Positions 24,001 through 36,130 of a stretch of DNA of 64,000 nt are shown here, in pieces. Below the pieces are notes generated by a model. The model was not told where the DNA came from. It made no database searches and saw only the letters and a list, made by a program, of their open reading frames with translations. Origin of the DNA: Polytrichum commune (lineage: Eukaryota > Streptophyta > Polytrichopsida > Polytrichales > Polytrichaceae); contig OX485807.1 in assembly GCA_950295325.1 (NCBI GenBank), positions 33,946,440-34,010,439 of the forward strand, read 5' to 3'. The position numbers and the translations under genes were made by a program. Position 1 is the first letter of the stretch, and each line of letters starts with the position of its first letter.

Positions 24001-27000
24001 ACAGCAAGGAGTTAACATGAAAGGTTTCTTGAAAAGTGCACCTACAAAGGAGCATTCACCGCCACTTCTTAGTCCTGGTGGAAAACTTCAGGTTCCTCTA
24101 CATACACGTGTCCAAATGAAATTGTGAACAAGGACCAAAATTATATTGAACCATAGTCATAGACCACAGACATTTCCATGAAACTTAGTCAGAACTACAC
24201 ATTGTGAAGGTTAATAGGGTAGGGTTTTAGTAACTTCAATTCAATAGCTACATGTACCTAAATTTTAAAAGTATTAAGAGTTTAATCACCTATACAACTG
24301 TTATCTTCTCCTCTGAACCTCCTTTTCTAATTTTATTTCTCGTTTCCCATTTGATCTACCTTTTCAATCAAAGCCTCTTGGACTTGGACCTTTCAGTTTT
24401 GCTTGCTTGATTTGTAGATTCAGAGTGTTGTAGATGGTAAGACTTGCATTGACTGCTTTGTCTCAGGTTTGGAGAATAAGTGGAGATTCCAAAACACTTT
24501 TATCTGCAACTGATATGAGTAGATTCTACCATACCAGTTGCTACATTGTTCAGTGTAGTTATCAAAAAGACCACAGAGATGAACATTTCCTATGCCAATG
24601 GCTTGGCCAGGGGAGCTGTGAGGTATGGACTTATCCCTCACCTATGACTTTGCACAAGAAGTTTACTTTCTCTTCTGCACGCAGATATCCAGATGGAAAG
24701 CTCAATAGAAAATCTTTTGTAAATAATCAAGACTAACTTTGTGACAAGAGAAGATTGTGCACAATCCAATTGAAGGTTGTGATTTGTTAAATTCTGGGTT
24801 TTGCAATATTGAATTATGTCAGGGGGACAAATTGGCTGCTGCCCGCTTGGCTAATGATATCTTCCTCTCTTTGAAGTCCCGGCCTGTTGAGGTCTGACCT
24901 TTTCCCTAAAATCTCCTCAATAAATATTTCTCAATTCCTTTTCATACTCACCTTTATTCTCTTTTTCCAAGTACTCTTGGGCTGTTTATGTCCACTTGAC
25001 TTATATTTTCTTGTCATTGACAAAGAGACTCAAGATCAAAATTTGGATGGTGTTTGCCAGGCTCGAATCATCCAAGGAAGTGAGCCTCCCCAGTTTCTTG
25101 CACTCTTTGACTGCCCACTTATCTTCACGGTCTGACAATCACTCTGACTTTTGACTTATTCCATTGGTGGTTTATTGTTTCATACCCTGACCTCCTATGC
25201 TGTTGCTATTCCTCCTCTGTCTGTCATTAAGCTCACTTGTTGCTTGATAATAAACAATATGTCCCCTTGTTAGATGTCAGCTATTTGGATGTTGAGATCC
25301 ATGTCCTACCATTGTCAGTGCCATCTGTAAATTCCATTCGACAATGGACTGCACTGTGTGTAGCGGGATGCAATTTTGGGCCTTGAAGAAGAAAAAACAA
25401 TCATGATGCAAGTAGGGGCAATTTCGGAGAACTTCCGAGCTGTGGAAGTTGAACCGGTAAGAATGGTGCTTCATGAGTGTATCTCTATCTATACATAAAT
25501 TCTGATGTCAACTTGAAGCAATTGGCATAAATTACAAGTGATGCCTATATGGATTATATAGGTGTATCAGAAGTCACGAGGTCAGTATTTCTCGTCTTAA
25601 TTTGTTTCATTGCTTCTGTGAGAAGTGACTACTCCAGCTTGCATTTGCTTACATTGCTTCATGTTGCATGTTGTGGAATTTTCCTTTTGGAATTTGGCGC
25701 TTGTAGATGCACGTTTGTCTTATAATTCTAGGATGGTTCTTGCATATATGTTTTTGCTATTGTCTTGCACATTTAACATGCATGCTTCTCTATGGCCCAA
25801 ACATTCATCCCAAGGCATGGGTTCAGTCATCTAGTCCAGAATTGCAATTATAGTTCGGATGTGGAAACAATCCCTCAAAGCAGGATAGAAATTGTTGGCC
25901 TGGAGTGTGTACTTAGTCGGTATCTTCTAGTATTGAGCCTACCATTTAGCTCCTATTCCAACCATTGGAAATTTTCATTAGCTTTTAATCTAGACTGAGC
26001 AATACAAGAGTCACAACACTACCTACTTTTCTGTGCAGGTGGCAGCCTCTCTCAATTCCTCAACTACTTTCGTATTGCAAACTGGGAATAAAGTGTACAC
26101 ATGGTATGGTAATTCAAGCATTACAGAAGAGCAGAAGGCAGCTTTGCGAGTTGCAGAAGTCTTGAAGGTGCAACCAAGAACCATCTCTTAGTCTGAAAAC
26201 GCTTCTCTTCAAGTATGCTTCCAAGTGAAGTGATGCTGTGTATACCAAACTTACTCATGATTGAACACAGTACACTGCAAATTTGTCATGCAAGCCCACG
26301 TCTAATAAGTAACACATTTTAGTGAACTTTTGTTGAATTGATTTTTTTTATTTAGGTTCTATATATTTTTATCCCATTGACCATCTTCATGTACTGCATC
26401 AGTCTGGTGGACCAGTGAAAACTCTGAAGGAAGGCTCAGAGCCAGCAGCATTCTGGAGTGCCTTAGGTGGAAAGGATAGCTATCCAAGCCAGCAAGATTC
26501 GAAAGTCTCCAATAAGGATCCTAAATTGTTTGTATGCGCTTCTACAGAAGGTAATTAACACAAATTGCTACCATTTTAAATCACTGGCTCTGACTAGGTA
26601 ACCAAATGGGGCTGTCGGACAATTTTGATATTCATACATGTGATCCACAAAATAATAGTCCTCTCTGCAGCTTCAGAGAGCTTACATGAGATCTTAATAG
26701 AAGATGAAATTGTTTCTGTAATTCAATTGTGATTAAATAAAAAGTGGATGATAAAGCTTTTACATTCAGATCCTCATCTTAGTCACATTTATGACATTTG
26801 GCCTACATTGTTCGATACTTTATTATGTGGGTTACGACATACCAATAAGATTACTTGTATTGTTCATCTGCATGTCAATAAAGTTCTTACGGCACCTGGG
26901 ATTGGGTGGATGGGTTGGGTACATATTGCAAATGCTGTGTTCAGGAAAATTGAAGGTATGTATTACACTACAACCACTGTTTCGCAATGTCTTTAATGGG

Positions 27001-29749
27001 CAGGAGTGGTATCATGTGATTTTTTCATAACCTGATGTCTGGTTTGCGCAGGTGTCTGAGGTGTTCAACTTTTCACAAGAAGACTTGCTGACAGAAGACG
27101 TCATGATTTTGGACACTGAAAGTGGTGTTCATGTTTGGGTCGGTCAGCACTCTAGCGCAGATGCAAAACAGCAGGCATTCAACTTTGGGCAGGTACCTTC
27201 TACCTAATCCCTGAATCCCCAGCACATTCCCTTATCATCTTCACGTCCTTTAGTTACTTTTCTCCGGGGAAAATCTATTGAGGTCATGTAAGTGACTGTA
27301 TGATCAAAGTGAAAATCTCCAAAATAAAACCATCATATCAGGATCCAAGTGATTATGGAAATAGAAGTCATAAATTGACACATATTACCAGGTATTCAGG
27401 TTTGTGTCTTCTGCTGAGTATTTGTAAAATCTGAAGTTGCAGAAAGTTGTGTATTCCAAGAGTGCTTCATGTCTTGTTGCTATGGTTTTGAATGCAGGAG
27501 TACATTGTTGGGGATGTTACATCAGATGGCTTGAATCCACATCGCCCTCTTATCAAGATACCTGAAGGACATGAACCGGCCTTCTTCACAACTTTTTTCT
27601 CGTGGGATGAGAAGAAGGCTGTTGTAAGTGCAATGACCTAGTGCTAAGGATGAGGGGTTTTTTTTGTGTAGTGAATCGAGTAATCTTTAGCAGGAACCAT
27701 TGACATTACATACTCTCTTATAGTTCACAGCCAAATAATGCTTGAACAATTTGATTTTTCATGCATTTCATGCATAGGACAAGTTACATTGGTGCAGATA
27801 TTAGCAAGAGAAAAGCAGTTGTAAATGGCTACTGATGTTTATCCACTGGTTTCAAGCTTACACCTACGTTTGGCATATGTTGATTTCATTCCAGGTTCTA
27901 TCCCATCAAAAAAATAGGAGCTCCCATAGGGTAATAAAGATACATTGGATCCCTCTAGTCCCTATTTGTTCATTCACCCCTTAAATTATACAGACATGTA
28001 TGTATGTGCACGTCCAATAATTTGGACTGACTCAGCAGACTGGCCACCAAATTGCACCTGTTGATCAGATGATCTGACAGTCAGAATTGGGTGCAGATGC
28101 ATGGTGATACATATGAGAGGAAACTAGCAGCACTGCGATCTCAGGTACATCAACAAATAAAGGTGACACAGTATGTGGGAGCAATCACAATCTGTTACGA
28201 CTAGATAAAGTCTAGTTTGTAGAAAGAAAAAGGCCTTGTCTGGTTTAGTGTATGTCAAGAGTGAAGGAAATTGTGCTCCCCAGTGATTTCAAGCCAGGAT
28301 GAACATTTTCACATTCTTAGCACTAGTTTCGAGTGACCTATTCTTAAGTTAGGAGATACGGATCCTCGTGCAGGTTTTTGGTCCCACCAAACAGTTTAGA
28401 AAAAAAATGACAATGTTTTTCATTTGTTACTGTGAGGTCTAAATTTCATTTCTGTGGTTGATTTAACACAGAGCACCAAGAAGCACAGAAATCCAGTCAG
28501 TGCCAATGGAGGATCCCCTCAGAGAGCAACGGCTATGTTAGCATTGTCATCAGCCTTTGCTGCTTTGACTCCTAAACTTGGACGAGGTAATGCTGTGAGA
28601 AAGTCATCCTCTCTGAGGACCTCAGAAAGCCCCAGGGATGATGACTTTGTACACATACACTCAGGTTCTTCCCAAAAAGGCTCAGCTATGAAAGCCCTCT
28701 CCTCAGTCTTTGACTCTGTGACGGATTCTTCTGGCCTTGGTGAGCATGTTACACTTTGAGTGGCTTGTTGGTGGTGATCAAGGTTGAGGTGGAAATGTTT
28801 TCAAGGGCATGTCCTTTCAAGGTTCAAATGACACGTGTTGTATGGGAAACAACCATCTGCCGACCAAAAGTCATGTTGAGTTAGAGGATAACTCTAGTGA
28901 CTAGATGCAGAGTCTTCCAACGCATTTTCTGTGGCTACTAAAGGCATTTCATTGTTCCCTTGCAGTTGGTGATTGGGTTGCCTTGTCATCGCCTGCCATG
29001 AAGGTGGAAGCACTAAGCGACCTGGAGTCCCCCTCTGACTTGTCAATGGAGAACTCTGAAAATGCACCATCTGAGAAGTGTGTTGACTCTATGGTTTTCA
29101 GCTACGAAAGCTTGAAATCTAGATCTGCCAACCCTGCCTCAGGCATTGATCCTACAAAAAGAGAGGTTTGAGTCTAATCATCTCATATTGCAAGTGCCCA
29201 GTGTTTTGATGTTACAGTCTGTGTCAAACATATCTTTATCGTAATAATTCAACATTTAGCTAATGAGTCATTCGACATTGTTCCAAGTCAAATTTCATCC
29301 TTTTAGAACTTGCAACTATAGAACTACAAAAAACAGAAGATTGAATCTGGAACTCTATGTTTGGTAGGCGTAGATTCAATATTGTAGGGTGATGTGATTG
29401 AACGAATGTGCAATCATTGTTGATGATATATGGATCTAGAGGTTTGCGATGATGGTGTCCTTGACACCTTCTCTAAAACTTTACAGTGAACATTTTATCC
29501 ATTCCACTGGAACACATTGGAGTGAATATTGATGAAATATTCAAGCATCAGATAGAACATAATGCTTCTGCTTCTGGGTGGCACAATTTCTCCTATGTTT
29601 CCTGTTATTCTAACACTCTACAATTTTTTGTGCAGACATACTTGTCACCTGCTGAGTTCCAAAATGTATTTGGTATGAACCGAACGCAGTTCTACACCTT
29701 GCCAAAGTGGAAGCAAGATCAACGCAAAAAAGGGCTTGACCTTTTTTAG
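21052..29749 (+). CDS. VLN: Villin (actin filament bundling/severing protein)
   Basis: Twenty-two exons: 21052-21107, 21345-21444, 21556-21624, 21963-22199, 22622-22799, 22940-23072, 23338-23503, 23703-23853, 23991-24091, 24467-24622, 24823-24891, 25061-25129, 25364-25456, 26039-26167, 26403-26550, 26945-26955, 27052-27192, 27498-27623, 28097-28144, 28472-28739, 28966-29165, 29636-29749. The total is 2763 nt, giving 920 aa with no internal stop. [19 protein letters not shown] and [20 protein letters not shown] open gelsolin repeat 1. Six gelsolin-like repeats run to about residue 727, then a low-complexity linker with the plant-villin block [15 protein letters not shown]. The C-terminal headpiece (about 861-920) ends KKGLDLF. 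Plant villins cap, sever and bundle F-actin under calcium control in the cytoplasm. Oddities are two GC-AG introns (after 22199 and 23503), an 11-nt exon, and a repeat 4-5 junction ([10 protein letters not shown]...RAVEVEP) shorter than in seed-plant villins and closer to gelsolin. Confidence 0.95.
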
Positions 29750-30429
29750 CAACAGGCATGCTCTTGGACCAAATAAAGCTGGGTTAGTATTCTATGGAAT
29801 CCTCAAGAATTGGGACTTGGGTGTAACTTCATCCTGATGGAAGTCAAAATTCCTAGTTGATTTCTCTGTGTTTGGAGAATAATATACAGTTTAATATTTC
29901 CAGATTGGGTGGATGGAACATGGCGCGCAATAATGATAACAGGGTCGAATCTCCTGCAAATAGCGAAGCTGCTCATGTATCTACGACTATGCTATGGTTC
30001 TAATATGCATTGAACCTAAAGACCACTTGCAAATCAAGTTGCAAGTTGTGGAAACTCACCACAGTGGCAAAAGAAGAATAAAAGAGATGAAGGCTTTATC
30101 AAAGGGTTGGCTGGTTCCACCTTTATTGAGTTTTTTTTTAATTGGCAACGAAGCAGTTTCTCATCAATATTACTCGTGCAATGAAGTCCTCCTCGATGGT
30201 GACAATGAAGCCGATGACGAGAGAGATCGTTCATTTGGTCATGTACGTGTCGAAACATCCAATCTATTTGTGACATTGTTTTGGATATATCTTACACTTT
30301 GGGGATTGTCCACATCAGCATTTTTTCCATGTTCATGCACACTATGCAATGAACACATTCTAGGCTTGGGCATTGTCTGTGTTTTGGATGCTCTCAAACC
30401 CTGCACTTAGGATGCTTCTTCCCGGGCAC

Positions 30430-30780
30430 CTATTAGAGTATTCGGTTAATTCAACAGGCCTTGTGATCGGGAGTTGGTTGTTTCAAATATACCACTTTCC
30501 ATGTTTGGTTAGTTTTGGGTGCATGGTTGGAGTCGGTGTGGAGTTTCAACGAAGAACATTCTATATCAATTCATCAAGGGCCAAACTCATTTTAGCACCT
30601 CTTGGCATGCGGAAAGGAGCTTGGCCCTCAATGAACTGATATAGAATGCTCTTTGTTCAAATCTCCGCACCGACTCCAACTATGCACCAAAAAGTTACCA
30701 AACATAGAAAGTGTTCTATGCAAGCCAACCAACTCCCCAGCTAAAGGCTCATTGAGTTAACAGATATCTATATTGTAGTC
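30430..30780. mobile_element. Foldback MITE family D, copy 1 (hairpin of about 350 bp)
   Basis: The left arm (AGTTGGTTG, then CCATGTTTGGTTA, GCATGGTTGGAGTCGGTG, ATTCTATATCAATTCATCA) is complementary to the right arm (TGAACTGATATAGAATG, CACCGACTCCAACTATGC, TACCAAACATAG, CAACCAACT). They meet at a GCATGC-centred turn near 30600. Almost the whole element is stem. A second copy is at 49610-49990. Confidence 0.8.
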
Positions 30781-30997
30781 CAAGTTGTCTGTTGAATAAA
30801 TTTTGTGCTTTCAAAGAAACACTACGTCATATTATGAGGGAGCACATCCTTAAGAGTCGCCACACTAAATACTGTGTTTAATGTCACCAATTCTTATTGT
30901 CTTGCTCAACACTAATTGTAAATTCTGGTGTAGTGTCACCAACACTGAATGTTAACCTATCATTATTTGTCACTCCTTGTAAATTTTTTGGGGGATT

Positions 30998-31255
30998 GCA
31001 GATTTGCAGTGCTGCATGCATTCTCACTTTCTAAGTGATTTTTTATATAAATTTCAGTCATCCATGGCAACATTTCATCATAGAAATGGTAGGATGCAAA
31101 TTATTCCAATTTTTTTTTCGAGAATTGGTATTTGGATGAACTGAAAGTAAGTTAGGATGCCAGTATTTGTAAACTTATTCCTAGAAAGTGTCAGTAAATC
31201 AGTTACCGCAGTGACATAAAATACCACATGACACTAAGTACCAATGTTGTGCGGA
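30998..31255 (-). repeat. Dispersed repeat family E, copy 1
   Basis: In reverse complement it aligns over about 260 bp with 46785-47070. Shared blocks are TTAGTGTCAT, GGTATTTTATGTCA, AATAAnTTTACAAATACT and GATGAAATnTTGnCATGGA. It is non-coding, and its ends are not clearly defined. Confidence 0.65.
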
Positions 31256-31330
31256 TATTTGATTTTGTTACTAACCTCCAGTTTGGGGTTTGAAAGAACC
31301 TTTGGGTTTGAGATCTTAAATTTTTTAACA

Positions 31331-31368
31331 CTAAACCCTAAAACCCAAAATCCTAAACCCTAAACCCA
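31331..31368. repeat. Short interstitial telomere-like repeats (CCCTAAA type)
   Basis: CTAAACCCTAAAACCCAAAA followed by TCCTAAACCCTAAACCC, about five degenerate units of the plant-type TTTAGGG telomere repeat inside intergenic DNA. Confidence 0.6.
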
Positions 31369-32911
31369 GTAGTTTTCAGTAGTTTTCATGAAAGAACCGA
31401 CAAAGAACCAGCGGTTTTTTTAGAAGGTTATTTGATTGGGTTTTGATTTTCTAAGAACCACGGTTATGAATCAAGCCCATTTATTTCAAAATTTGAAAAC
31501 CACGGGTTTCATTTTGGTGGGGAGTTGGTGCCAAATTTAATACCCACCCAACACTCCTACACACAATATCTAGTGTAATGAATGTGGACATTTCCTATAG
31601 AATAATCTAAACTATCACATGCAATTGAAGTTTAAGATTATAGAAACTCGTCCAATATTCATAAAGTACTTCACTGCATTAAATAAATATAGAAAGGATG
31701 TCCAAACCCATTGTTGTTGAGGGTAGACACAACACATGTTTGATTTAGGTTGAACGTTGGCCATCCATTTGGCCACTCATACATGATGTGAGTAAAACCT
31801 TGAGCACCCTCGCATCAACAAATATTTGGTCCATAAATTGTCATTAGAATACAAGTAAATCAACAATTGTGTAAACTAAACCAAGGTAGATAGTGTTTGA
31901 ACTACATCCGAAGTTGTCAAAGTTTAACTGGTGGTAACCTTAGAAACATAAAGGATATTTTCTTTCTCCTCAAAGATATTTCCAACTACATGTGAAACTT
32001 AAGTATGTGCTACGAACAACTTCCACAGAACACCACAAACGATTCTCTAGATCTATCTAGAATGTTGTCGAAGACAAATCTGATGCCATGCATGTGTGAG
32101 TTTCACAAGAGGAAGAATTGTCCATCATTTTTCTTGTTTAGAGTTTAAATTTTATCCAAAAATTAAATGAAAATGAAGAGAGAGGAAGACGTGGGTATCA
32201 AACATAACTCGAGATAAACCTAGAGCTCCCTTTTCTGGCCACAGGGTTCTAATTGCAAGGATTTGCAGTCACCTCTTATCAATGTTGAAAGACATGCTTG
32301 GATCACAAAATTGGGAAAATGAAACCTTCACTCTACATTGATCCTTGTAAACTTTAATGTGGACAGTTCCAAAGATCCTACAGACATCAAAACCATGGAA
32401 ATTCTCACGATATAACTACATATACTTAAGTTGTAAGACATGCATACGCAGATTCCCTTGATACATGAATGTCTTACATTTGCATTCTAAAGTGAGGCCC
32501 TCATTCATTTCGGTGCTATAGGTTTGGAGTTGGTGTTCAATTGAACCTAACATCATTTGTCGTTCTTGTAAATTGTTTTTGGGTATCTTTAAATGAGTAT
32601 TGAGCAAGCCAAATAGAATTGGTGACACTAAATACAATAGACACAATCTCTTGTTGGCGGACAAAGCAAAGACCGTGCAAATTCGATGTGCACTGATGTA
32701 GACATGTAGCAGCAATTGACGAGTTTGGATTGAAGGCAGAAAGAGATGTTACCATTCTTTTCATTATAATCAACTCCGTTTGTCTTAGCATTACAAGATA
32801 CGCAGAAAGGGGAAAACTGTAAATAAATTCCCCAAAGCACACTGTTTGGGGAACTATTACAACAGGCATCTCAGGAGACCATATGCAGTCAGCACCCTCA
32901 CAACACCTGTC

Positions 32912-34003
32912 CTATACAGTGGCTTCCTGCTTAGCAGCTTCCTCAAATGTCTCACCCTCTACAAGGTCTGGGACATCATCATCATCTTCCTCCTCAGCAA
33001 TGCCTCCTAAGTTTTGTTGTGTCTGGAACTGTTGGGCGATCTTCTTCAAGTTTGCCAAGTTGTCATGACCTAGCTGGTTGATGATTCCAGGCAAAAGATC
33101 TTGGAGCTTCTTTGTTGAAGAAGGTCCACTGACCACCCACGTGTTTGCAGCAATGGAAGCTTGCACTGCAGGTGCACAAAGAAGTGTTACCAGAGAGCCT
33201 CTCAATCACTACCCTCTATTAGAACTAAACGACATGAATCATAGACGTCCATGAAAGTTTTAAATACAATAGCAATAAACAGAAGAGGATGAACAAGGCA
33301 TCAAGGATACACGAATCACAAGAAAACTCAATGAATGAAGTTCAAAGGCTGGTTGAACCAAAGGAGCTAAAAGGTCTCAGAACGGAACACAGGTTCTGGA
33401 TACCACAAACCTTGCAACATCACAAATTACAGAAAGCTCTCAAATTGTCCTGTAAAAGCAAAGGCTGGTGAAGTTTAAATTTTCTGCACTAACTCAATAA
33501 GCTGTAGAAAGAGAATACCCAGATAACATGCAGAATAATGAAGGACAACAGTCAAGCAGACATACCCTTAGGGTTGACAAAATGGATGACAGTCTCATCC
33601 TTGAAGATGTTGACTTCCTCAATCCCGGGAATGGTATTCACACCAAGTCTCTTCAGGGTGTTTTGCAATCTCTTGTCATCTGTTGTGGTGGTCTTGTGCA
33701 CCGCTTTTTTCTTTCTGTTGACAAACAAAATACAGAATTCAGAACACACATCCAAGGAAACCCACAAGACCTTCATAGGTTGCTAGATTAACATGTGTAA
33801 GTTCTTGACGATTTCGTCCAAGTCAGGGTTGAATAGTAACTATAAACTGATCCGATGATCAAGACCAGAATTTGACTCTACTACAGTAGAGTCTTATAGC
33901 AAGAGATATAACCAATCCGAACAGGCTGCACTGACCTTCTAACACTGCCCTTCCCACCAGTGCGGACCGCACTGGCCATCTTCATAAGCTTCTCCCTGTT
34001 CAT
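32912..34003 (-). CDS. BTF3: Nascent polypeptide-associated complex subunit beta (BTF3-like)
   Basis: Three coding exons on the minus strand, 34003-33936, 33714-33566 and 33165-32912, sum to 471 nt and give 156 aa. The N-terminus [20 protein letters not shown] leads into RRKKK (residues 22-26), the conserved ribosome-contact motif. The NAC domain follows ([52 protein letters not shown]). The end is an acidic tail ([19 protein letters not shown]). NAC beta pairs with NAC alpha on ribosomes and shields emerging nascent chains. Length is normal for the family. The acceptor TTACAG abuts the ATG, so a 5'UTR intron precedes it. The match is unambiguous. Confidence 0.95.
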
Positions 34004-35490
34004 CTGTAACACCACCGTATCATATGATAAGAAACCCCACACATACACGGCCAATCACAACTACTGTAGACCAAACAACGATAAATACAACAAGAGGTGC
34101 CAAGCTCTCATGACGGGAAAGGATAAGGTTTTCTGTATCCACTAATGTGCCAATCACAACATATAAGAAACTTAGGCATCTACAACAGACACCCCACAAA
34201 AACTAAGTAGATAATATGGGAAGGTTGTCATGCAGGTGGAACTAATGATGGTGACCCAATAATAGGTCTTTAGGTTACAGAGATCTCCTTCCCCACGTGT
34301 TCCAGAGTGCATCATCTTAGGACCTCAATGAACACAGCTAACGCAACACGAAAACCAGCCCACCTTGAAATCTCTTTAGGGTATACAAAAGCATCTGTAT
34401 AGTCTTCTTTACAGAATTGTAACAAGGAGTACCGTGGCAGTAGCGCATTATTGCAAGAACCATCCAAGAAGCATCCAATCGCGTTAGGAGGCAAATCCTC
34501 CTTTTAAATTAGGAAAATGTACAAACCCATGAGTGCGAAAACCATTCAAGACATATACTGTAATTCCAACTGGGCACAACTTGCCCACTCTTGGTACTAA
34601 GCCAATAGCTTTAGAGGTAATTCCAACAGTGAAGATCTTACTCCTCGAAAATTGAAAATCACCAAGAGAATTGTCAGGCCACGTGGCATATTATTGTACA
34701 TCAAATTATATATCTTCATAGAATCAAGCCACAAAAACCCTATTTAATTGCAAATGTCCATTCCTGCATATTAGGTCACTTTCTTTATACCAATTCAAGG
34801 GCACCTGAGACCTGACCCAAATCCTTTACAAATCCTCAGCTCGAGCTGCATCTTCACCGAGCCACAAAACTCATGGTCAGCTGAACCTTAAGTTTTCCTC
34901 AAGTTCACGAACACCCGCCTACCACAACCGGATTTCCCAGAGGTTCGTCCAATACTCGCAGGACGTTCCACAAGAGTATCATGACCCGAAATCTCTACAC
35001 ATTGAAGCTCAAGACCGCAAGAAACATAAACCTGGGGTTGGTATTGTCACGGGGGCAGATGAGCTCAAAATCAAACGTGGCGACAATGTAACTTCACAAA
35101 GGCCGGTCCAATACTCGTAGGATGTTCCACAAGAGAATCACGACTCAACACCACTACACATCGATGCTCAGGACCGCAAGAAACTTGAACCTAGGGTTTC
35201 TTTCGCCATGGAGGCAGATGAGCTCGAAATCAAGCGTGGCGAAAACATAACTTCACAAAGGGCTGGTCCAATACTCGTAGGAAGTTCCACACCAGTACCA
35301 AGACTCAAAATCCTCTACACATTAAGGCTCAGAACCGCAAGAAACTTGAACCTAGGGTTTCTTCGCCATGGGGAGCAGACGAGCTCAAAATCGAGCGTAG
35401 GGCGCTCCAAAAAAATATTTGTGGAATGCGGCGACAATGGCCGATGAGTTTAAAGATGGAGAAAACATGCGAGGGACGTGAGACTGGTAC
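34004..35490 (-). other. 5'UTR intron of the NAC beta gene
   Basis: Inferred 1487-nt intron from donor CTCAAG|GTACCAG at 35490 to acceptor GTTACAG at 34004. It contains the 160-bp tandem array in its donor-proximal third and no recognisable gene. Confidence 0.6.
34940..35405. repeat. Tandem array, 160-bp unit, about 2.9 copies, in NAC beta 5'UTR intron
   Basis: The marker GACCGCAAGAAACnTnAACC occurs at about 35012, 35172 and 35332, exactly 160 bp apart. Other shared blocks are GTCCAATACTCGTAGGA, GCAGATGAGCTC and GTTTCTTCGCCATGG. On the gene strand each unit contains CCATGGCGAAAGAAACCCTA or a variant, a telo-box-like motif. Confidence 0.88.
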
Positions 35491-35610
35491 CTTGAGAGAT
35501 GGTGGAGGTAGCGCCCTTGGCGATGGCGATGAAGAGAGGACGAGGGAAGGGAGGGCGAGGTGAAGAAGCGGCTAGGGTAAAGGCAACCCAACGCCCCAGC
35601 ACACCCTGCG
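35491..35610 (-). promoter_or_regulatory. Probable 5'UTR exon and promoter of NAC beta
   Basis: A GC-rich, pyrimidine-rich stretch on the minus strand ends at the CTCAAG|GTACC donor. No ATG was seen in the last 70 nt of the inferred leader. The upstream limit is a guess. Confidence 0.45.
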
Positions 35611-36017
35611 GCGCCGGGTCGCCTGGTATTTCACCGGGTCACCCCTCCCCTCCACCCGGCAGACCGAGCATTAGATGGAGTTGGTGGGTAGGCTACACAA
35701 GAGAGCTCCACGTGGACGGATTCATGAATCGTCATGGTTTGCATCTTGAAAGGGCACCTAGACTAAGGTATGTCTTTGAACCAAAACCTTCAATAACATC
35801 GAGGCACACCAAAGGCATTCAATCGATTTGAGAGGCTCTTTTGAAGTACGAGTTAATTGTGCATGGGATATTTTTGTCGTGATTAAACAATAAATAAATA
35901 AATAATCAACGTAAGGCAATCCAACGTGAATTTGAGTCTGTTGGCTTTACTGTGCTCAAGAATCCTCTTGATGCATAGTGGGGTTTACTTGCCTACCTTG
36001 TGGTGGGTGGGCTCTTG

Positions 36018-36130
36018 GCTTCCTACTTACCTAGCTAGTTTTTTCCATCAAGTAAAGAAAAGATTTCACAGCATGAATCAAACCGCCAACCACTCCATTC
36101 GGGAATGGGTACCTCTCCACTATCACCCGG
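36018..36130 (-). mobile_element. Candidate tRNA-derived SINE, copy 2
   Basis: The reverse complement carries GGGTGATAGTGGAGAGGTAC and GAGTGGTTGGCGGTTTGATTC, then TGTGAAATCTTTTCTTTACTT, matching 16747-16835 at most positions. The B box has decayed relative to copy 1. Confidence 0.55.

Larger units (their letters stand above)
29750..32911. other. Convergent intergenic region with foldback and dispersed repeats
   Basis: Lies between convergent villin and NAC beta. It contains the foldback element at 30430-30780, a dispersed repeat at 30998-31255 and telomere-like repeats at 31331-31368. Nothing coding was recognised. Confidence 0.5.

Noticed and set aside
25881-25920. Segment reading [15 protein letters not shown] considered as an extra villin exon
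   Set aside because: It is not needed: exon 25364-25456 joins in frame to exon 26039-26167, and homology is continuous across that join.
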